Origin: Gammaproteobacteria bacterium
Lineage (GTDB): Bacteria; Pseudomonadota; Gammaproteobacteria; SZUA-229
DNA length: 7,423 bases
Direction: 5' to 3'
Assembly (NCBI GenBank): GCA_026998145.1
Contig: JALTRC010000585.1
Span: 1-7,423 of the forward strand
In this document: piece by piece, positions 4,311-7,423 of the stretch
Layout: each line of letters starts with the position of its first letter
Position numbering within the stretch: position 1 is the first letter of the stretch
Translations under genes and position numbers: made by a program
The notes under the pieces: model-generated
The model's database searches: none
What the model saw: the letters and a program-made list of their open reading frames with translations, nothing else
What the model was told of the DNA's origin: nothing

Positions 4311-5447
4311 ATGGAATTACTTCAATTATTAAAGAGTACCAGTGGTGAGTATAAACTAAAAAAAACGGATTTACCTGAAGTTGAATGGGGGTTAGATGCG
4401 GGATTAGGAGCTTTTTTATATACCATTCTTGATCAAAATCGATTGAAAAGTTTATCAGCTGATTTATATGAGAGGCTGAGGGCAAGCTATTTTTCGGCCG
4501 TGTTTTCTGCCGAGGATCAGTTCACAGCTTTAGAGGATATAGTTAAAGAGGGGGCAGATTCGGCTTTTCCGGTTTGCGTATTAAAGGGCATGTCTGTGAG
4601 CCGGCAATATTATCCTCGAGCGGAATTGCGCCTGATGCGGGATATAGATGTGCTGGTGCAGCAGGCTGATGTGCCAAAAATTGAATCAGCCCTGTTTCAG
4701 CAGGGGTATAAACAGTTTTCTGAGAATACGCCTGAATATTATCAGGGTCACCACCACACCATGCCTTTTTATCATGACGAGAGAAAAGTCTGGGTAGAGG
4801 TGCATATTGATCTTTTCAGAAAGGGAAGCTGGCGGGCAGAAATTCCGGCATTTTCTACTGAAAATGTACGTCGAGAAATGATGGCTTCATCTCTGGATGG
4901 TCTGGAGGTCATGCGTTTAAGTCCAGAGTTGCAAGTGGCTTATATTGCGGCTCATTGGGTGGAGGATTTTAAACCTCAGGGTGGTTTGTTCGCGTTACTG
5001 GACGTTATGTTTTTGCTGAACAGGGAGCGAGAATTTGACTGGGATAAGTTACTGCGCTGGACGTGTGAGTCAAGGGCTCTGGCAAGGCCGGTTTATTTAT
5101 TGCTGGATAATCTGCGACGTTATCAGCTGGCGGAGGTCCCAGCAGATAGTATGGCGCAGCTTCGTCTTCATTGTGGTTATGGATTTTTTCTGCGGCGGTT
5201 TATTTTTAATAAAGTGCTGGATAAATATTACTTGCAACGAGGTGTTTATGGGAAATTGCTGAATGATTTCACCCTGGATGTGATATGGGAAAATGTGTGC
5301 CGACCGGGGCGAGCACCCTATCTGCTGGCTGTTGTATGGGATGTGGTTTTCCCTCGCAATCATGCAGAACGCTACCATTTAGGCTGGCACTGGCGGCGGT
5401 TTAAAAAATTTCTGGGGCTGTCATCCTGCCGGGTGGATGGCGCCTAA
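4311..5447 (+). CDS. Nucleotidyltransferase family protein (NTP_transf_5-like)
   Basis: The product has 378 residues. The central motif is LKGMSVSRQYYPRAELRLMRDIDVLV (91-116), with the K92-G93 pair and D111/D113 of a DxD metal site. VEVHIDLF (162-169) supplies the distal acid D167. This K-G ... R.xRDiDvLv ... HiDL pattern is that of the uncharacterised nucleotidyltransferase family (NTP_transf_5, Pfam PF14907) within the polymerase-beta superfamily. Such proteins would move an NMP, or occasionally another group, onto an acceptor; the acceptor here is unknown. The rest is helical, with W/R-rich C-terminal residues and no membrane segment. Relatives occur in lasso-peptide clusters and beside HprK-like kinase and PqqD genes, which fits the divergent neighbours. 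The ATG at 4311 has no clear ribosome site, and the first ~50 codons are visibly richer in A/T than the rest. The 3' end overlaps anmK tail-to-tail by 27 bases. Confidence 0.82.
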   Translation: MELLQLLKSTSGEYKLKKTDLPEVEWGLDAGLGAFLYTILDQNRLKSLSADLYERLRASYFSAVFSAEDQFTALEDIVKEGADSAFPVCVLKGMSVSRQYYPRAELRLMRDIDVLVQQADVPKIESALFQQGYKQFSENTPEYYQGHHHTMPFYHDERKVWVEVHIDLFRKGSWRAEIPAFSTENVRREMMASSLDGLEVMRLSPELQVAYIAAHWVEDFKPQGGLFALLDVMFLLNREREFDWDKLLRWTCESRALARPVYLLLDNLRRYQLAEVPADSMAQLRLHCGYGFFLRRFIFNKVLDKYYLQRGVYGKLLNDFTLDVIWENVCRPGRAPYLLAVVWDVVFPRNHAERYHLGWHWRRFKKFLGLSSCRVDGA

Positions 5448-6536
5448 AATAACCGCCTGGGATGCGCCGGTAACATCAGGCAAATTACCGGGAAGCTGGT
5501 GCAGCGTTTGATGGGCCAGCCAGGCAAATGCGGCAGCTTCAACCCAGTCGGCGGCTATGCCTGTATCATCGGTTTTTCTTAGTGTTGTTTCTCCGGATAA
5601 GCCGTCCAGTAAGTGTATTAAGTGCCTGTTATGGGCGCCGCCGCCACATACAATAATCTCATCAACTGAAGTTAGAAAATGCTGTATTGCATAATAAATA
5701 CTATGGGCGGTAAAGGCGCAGAGTGTTGCCTGAACCTGGCCATCGTCGATGGGGGAAAATGATCTAAGCTGCCTGTTCAGCCAGCCTAGATTATAGTGCT
5801 CCCGGCCGCTGCTTTTTGGGGGTGGGCGATGGATAAAATCATCCTGCATCAGTTTTTCAAGTAAGCCCTGATGAATGTTATTGCTGGCAGCCCAGGTGCC
5901 ATTTCTGTCGTATTCTTTCTGTTGTTTTTTCTGGATCCAGGCGTCCATAAGGGTGTTGCCCGGGCCGCAGTCAAAGCCGGTACAGTGCTGGTTTGTGTCT
6001 TTAGGCAGGTAGCTAATATTGGCGATGCCGCCAATATTTAAAATAACGCGATTATGATCGGGGGATGAAAAAAATGTCTGATGAAATGCAGGCGCCAGAG
6101 GTGCGCCCTGCCCGCCAGCGGCTATATCTTTGCGCCGGAAATCGTTAATGGTTGTGATGCCTGTTCTGTAGGCGATCTGGCTTGCGTCGCCAATTTGCAT
6201 GCTGAAGGGGTGTTGAATACCCGGCTGATGGCGGATGGTCTGGCCGTGGGAGCCAATGGCTTTTATGGCCGATGGCTTTATGCTGGATTGTTTGAGGAGC
6301 TGAATGCAGGCGTCAGCAAAAACAATCCCTAGCTCTGTATCACAAGTGCCCAGCATATCAAGATCGGTCCCCGGCTCGTTGAGTGCCAGCTTTTGCAACT
6401 GGTTTTTCAGGTCATGGTGGATGGGGTGTTGATGAGTATTGAGTAGGCGGATATGTCCGCTATCGATTTCAACCAGCGCTGCATCGATACCATCCATGCT
6501 GGTACCCGACATCAGGCCGATATAAAGTTCAGGCAT
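5421..6536 (-). CDS. anmK: Anhydro-N-acetylmuramic acid kinase AnmK
   Basis: The 371-residue product matches the ~369 aa E. coli enzyme in length. Landmarks are GLMSGTSMDGIDAAL (7-21, phosphate/ATP-binding strand), GSHGQTIRH (95-103), INDFRRKDIAAGGQGAPLAP (130-149), NIGGIANISY (167-176), GFDCGPGN (187-194, whose D189 corresponds to the catalytic Asp of the family) and IVCGGGAHN near the C-terminus. AnmK hydrolyses the 1,6-anhydro bond of anhMurNAc and phosphorylates it to MurNAc-6-phosphate in the cytoplasm, feeding peptidoglycan turnover products back to UDP-MurNAc synthesis via MurQ. It begins 3 bases after the stop of the M23 peptidase gene and is surely cotranscribed and probably coupled to it, since no good ribosome site is seen. 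The 3' end overlaps the convergent nucleotidyltransferase gene by 27 bases, so no terminator is visible between them. All key motifs are intact. Confidence 0.96.
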   Translation of the reverse strand: MPELYIGLMSGTSMDGIDAALVEIDSGHIRLLNTHQHPIHHDLKNQLQKLALNEPGTDLDMLGTCDTELGIVFADACIQLLKQSSIKPSAIKAIGSHGQTIRHQPGIQHPFSMQIGDASQIAYRTGITTINDFRRKDIAAGGQGAPLAPAFHQTFFSSPDHNRVILNIGGIANISYLPKDTNQHCTGFDCGPGNTLMDAWIQKKQQKEYDRNGTWAASNNIHQGLLEKLMQDDFIHRPPPKSSGREHYNLGWLNRQLRSFSPIDDGQVQATLCAFTAHSIYYAIQHFLTSVDEIIVCGGGAHNRHLIHLLDGLSGETTLRKTDDTGIAADWVEAAAFAWLAHQTLHQLPGNLPDVTGASQAVILGAIHPAG

Positions 6537-6539
6537 AAA

Positions 6540-7423
6540 TTAATTGAGAGCCAGGGCTGTGCGGGAAAGAACGTCAAGTTGAGCAATATAGCCCTGAGTG
6601 GTGAGTTTAAAGTTTTCCCGGTAGCGTTTGGGTATGGGTCTGGTGCTGGGGAATTTTACGGTTAATGGATTGCGGTGTACGCCGTTAACGCGGAACTCAT
6701 AATGCAGATGTGGGCCGGATGCCAGGCCGGTAGAGCCGACATAGCCGATAATCTGCCCCTGTTTTACCCGGCTGCCGGAGCGAACCTTGCGATTGAATCT
6801 GGATAAGTGTCCATACAAGGTGGTGTAGCGACTGCCATGTTTAAGAATTATAGCATTGCCATAGCCGCCCTTGCGGCCACGGAAAATGACCTTGCCATCG
6901 CCGGAAGCGCGAACAGGAGTGCCGCGGGCGGCCGCATAATCAACGCCTTTGTGGGAGCGGAATTTGTGTAGCAGAGGGTGATAGCGTTTATTGGTAAAGC
7001 GGGAGCTGATACGGCTGAACTTAACCGGGCTGCGCAGGAAAGCCTTGCGCAGGCTGTGGCCGTCGGGGGAGTAGTAGCCGGTTGTGCCAGTGGTTGGATT
7101 TGTATAGCGTAAGGCGCGAAAAGTTTTGCCCTGATTAATAAATTCAGCGGCCAGAATATTGCCGTCTTTAATCTTCTCACCGTTTTTATAAATTTCTTCG
7201 TATATCAGGGTAAAGCTGTCTCCCTGTCGAATATCCAGAGCAAAATCTATATCCCAGCCAAATATATTGGCCAGTTCCATGGTCAGGTTTTGTGATAGGC
7301 CGGCTTTTTGCGAGGCCAGAAATAAGGAAGATGTAATGGTAGCCTTCGCATAAGCGCTACGGGTTTCAATATCATATTGCAGAATGCTGGATACCAGGTG
7401 ATTGTCGGTGCGCACGACCTGTA
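6540..7423 (-). CDS. M23 family metallopeptidase, MepM-like murein endopeptidase (5' end outside window)
   Basis: About 293 C-terminal residues are visible. The frame stays open to the right edge and the GTG at 7415 is internal, so the true start lies beyond 7423. The zinc-site motifs are complete: SHKGVDYAA (the HxxxD with H155 and D159, counted from the GTG), TTLYGHLS (H203) and PHLHYEF (HxH, H236 and H238). GSPV-type LytM features such as GTPVRASGDGKVIFRG and GYGNAIILKHG are also present. The ~140 residues ahead of the catalytic domain resemble the regulatory beta domain of MepM/OapA-like proteins. Such enzymes cut D-Ala-mDAP crosslinks in the periplasm to allow wall expansion. The signal or anchor and any LysM domain would be in the missing part. 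The anmK gene follows after 3 bases; the pair couples wall cleavage and recycling, and I recall tyrS upstream of it in relatives. Confidence 0.92.
   Translation of the reverse strand, partial: QVVRTDNHLVSSILQYDIETRSAYAKATITSSLFLASQKAGLSQNLTMELANIFGWDIDFALDIRQGDSFTLIYEEIYKNGEKIKDGNILAAEFINQGKTFRALRYTNPTTGTTGYYSPDGHSLRKAFLRSPVKFSRISSRFTNKRYHPLLHKFRSHKGVDYAAARGTPVRASGDGKVIFRGRKGGYGNAIILKHGSRYTTLYGHLSRFNRKVRSGSRVKQGQIIGYVGSTGLASGPHLHYEFRVNGVHRNPLTVKFPSTRPIPKRYRENFKLTTQGYIAQLDVLSRTALALN

Overview
The window reads as chromosomal DNA of a gammaproteobacterium with moderate GC, probably a marine Pseudomonadales/Cellvibrionales/Oceanospirillales-type lineage. The pointers are an ErpA-type A-type carrier behind an IscR-like operator, an AnmK plus MepM-like M23 peptidase pair, and a membrane/coiled-coil protein of the DUF6776 type followed by a bactofilin. 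This placement comes from gene content and remembered gene order, not from a search.

Layout. Positions 1-1111 (+) hold the 3' part of a membrane-anchored coiled-coil protein, overlapped by a bactofilin gene. Positions 1112-1604 hold erpA, with a good IscR type-1-like site over its promoter and a clear intrinsic terminator after it. Positions 1699-2820 (+) encode a small (373 aa) citrate synthase-family enzyme with an intact His/His/Asp catalytic set. Positions 2807-4235 (-) encode, in transcription order, a PqqD-like peptide-binding protein, a 70 aa peptide with a twin-arginine signal, and, beyond a strong hairpin terminator, an HprK-related kinase. A divergent gene at 4311-5447 (+) encodes a NTP_transf_5-type nucleotidyltransferase-like protein. 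Positions 5421-7423 (-) hold anmK and an M23 endopeptidase gene that runs off the right edge.

The housekeeping parts fit together. The left side concerns envelope/cytoskeleton and Fe-S cluster delivery. The right side concerns peptidoglycan: the M23 peptidase cuts crosslinks and AnmK recycles anhydro-MurNAc. In other gammaproteobacteria I recall erpA lying directly beside anmK and the M23 gene, so the block 1605-5447 looks like an insertion into a conserved neighbourhood.

The most interesting content is that inserted block. A PqqD-like recognition protein, an HprK-like kinase, a nucleotidyltransferase-like protein and a tiny Tat-signal peptide with a Gly/Ser/Asn/Arg/His-rich tail together resemble a minimal peptide-modification system. 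Such a system would be related to the kinase/PqqD/nucleotidyltransferase module of some lasso-peptide clusters, but no cyclase, radical enzyme, dedicated protease or ABC exporter is present. The hypothesis is that PqqD presents the small peptide to the kinase and perhaps the nucleotidyltransferase, after which the Tat system exports it. The function is unproven and the substrate assignment is an inference from adjacency.
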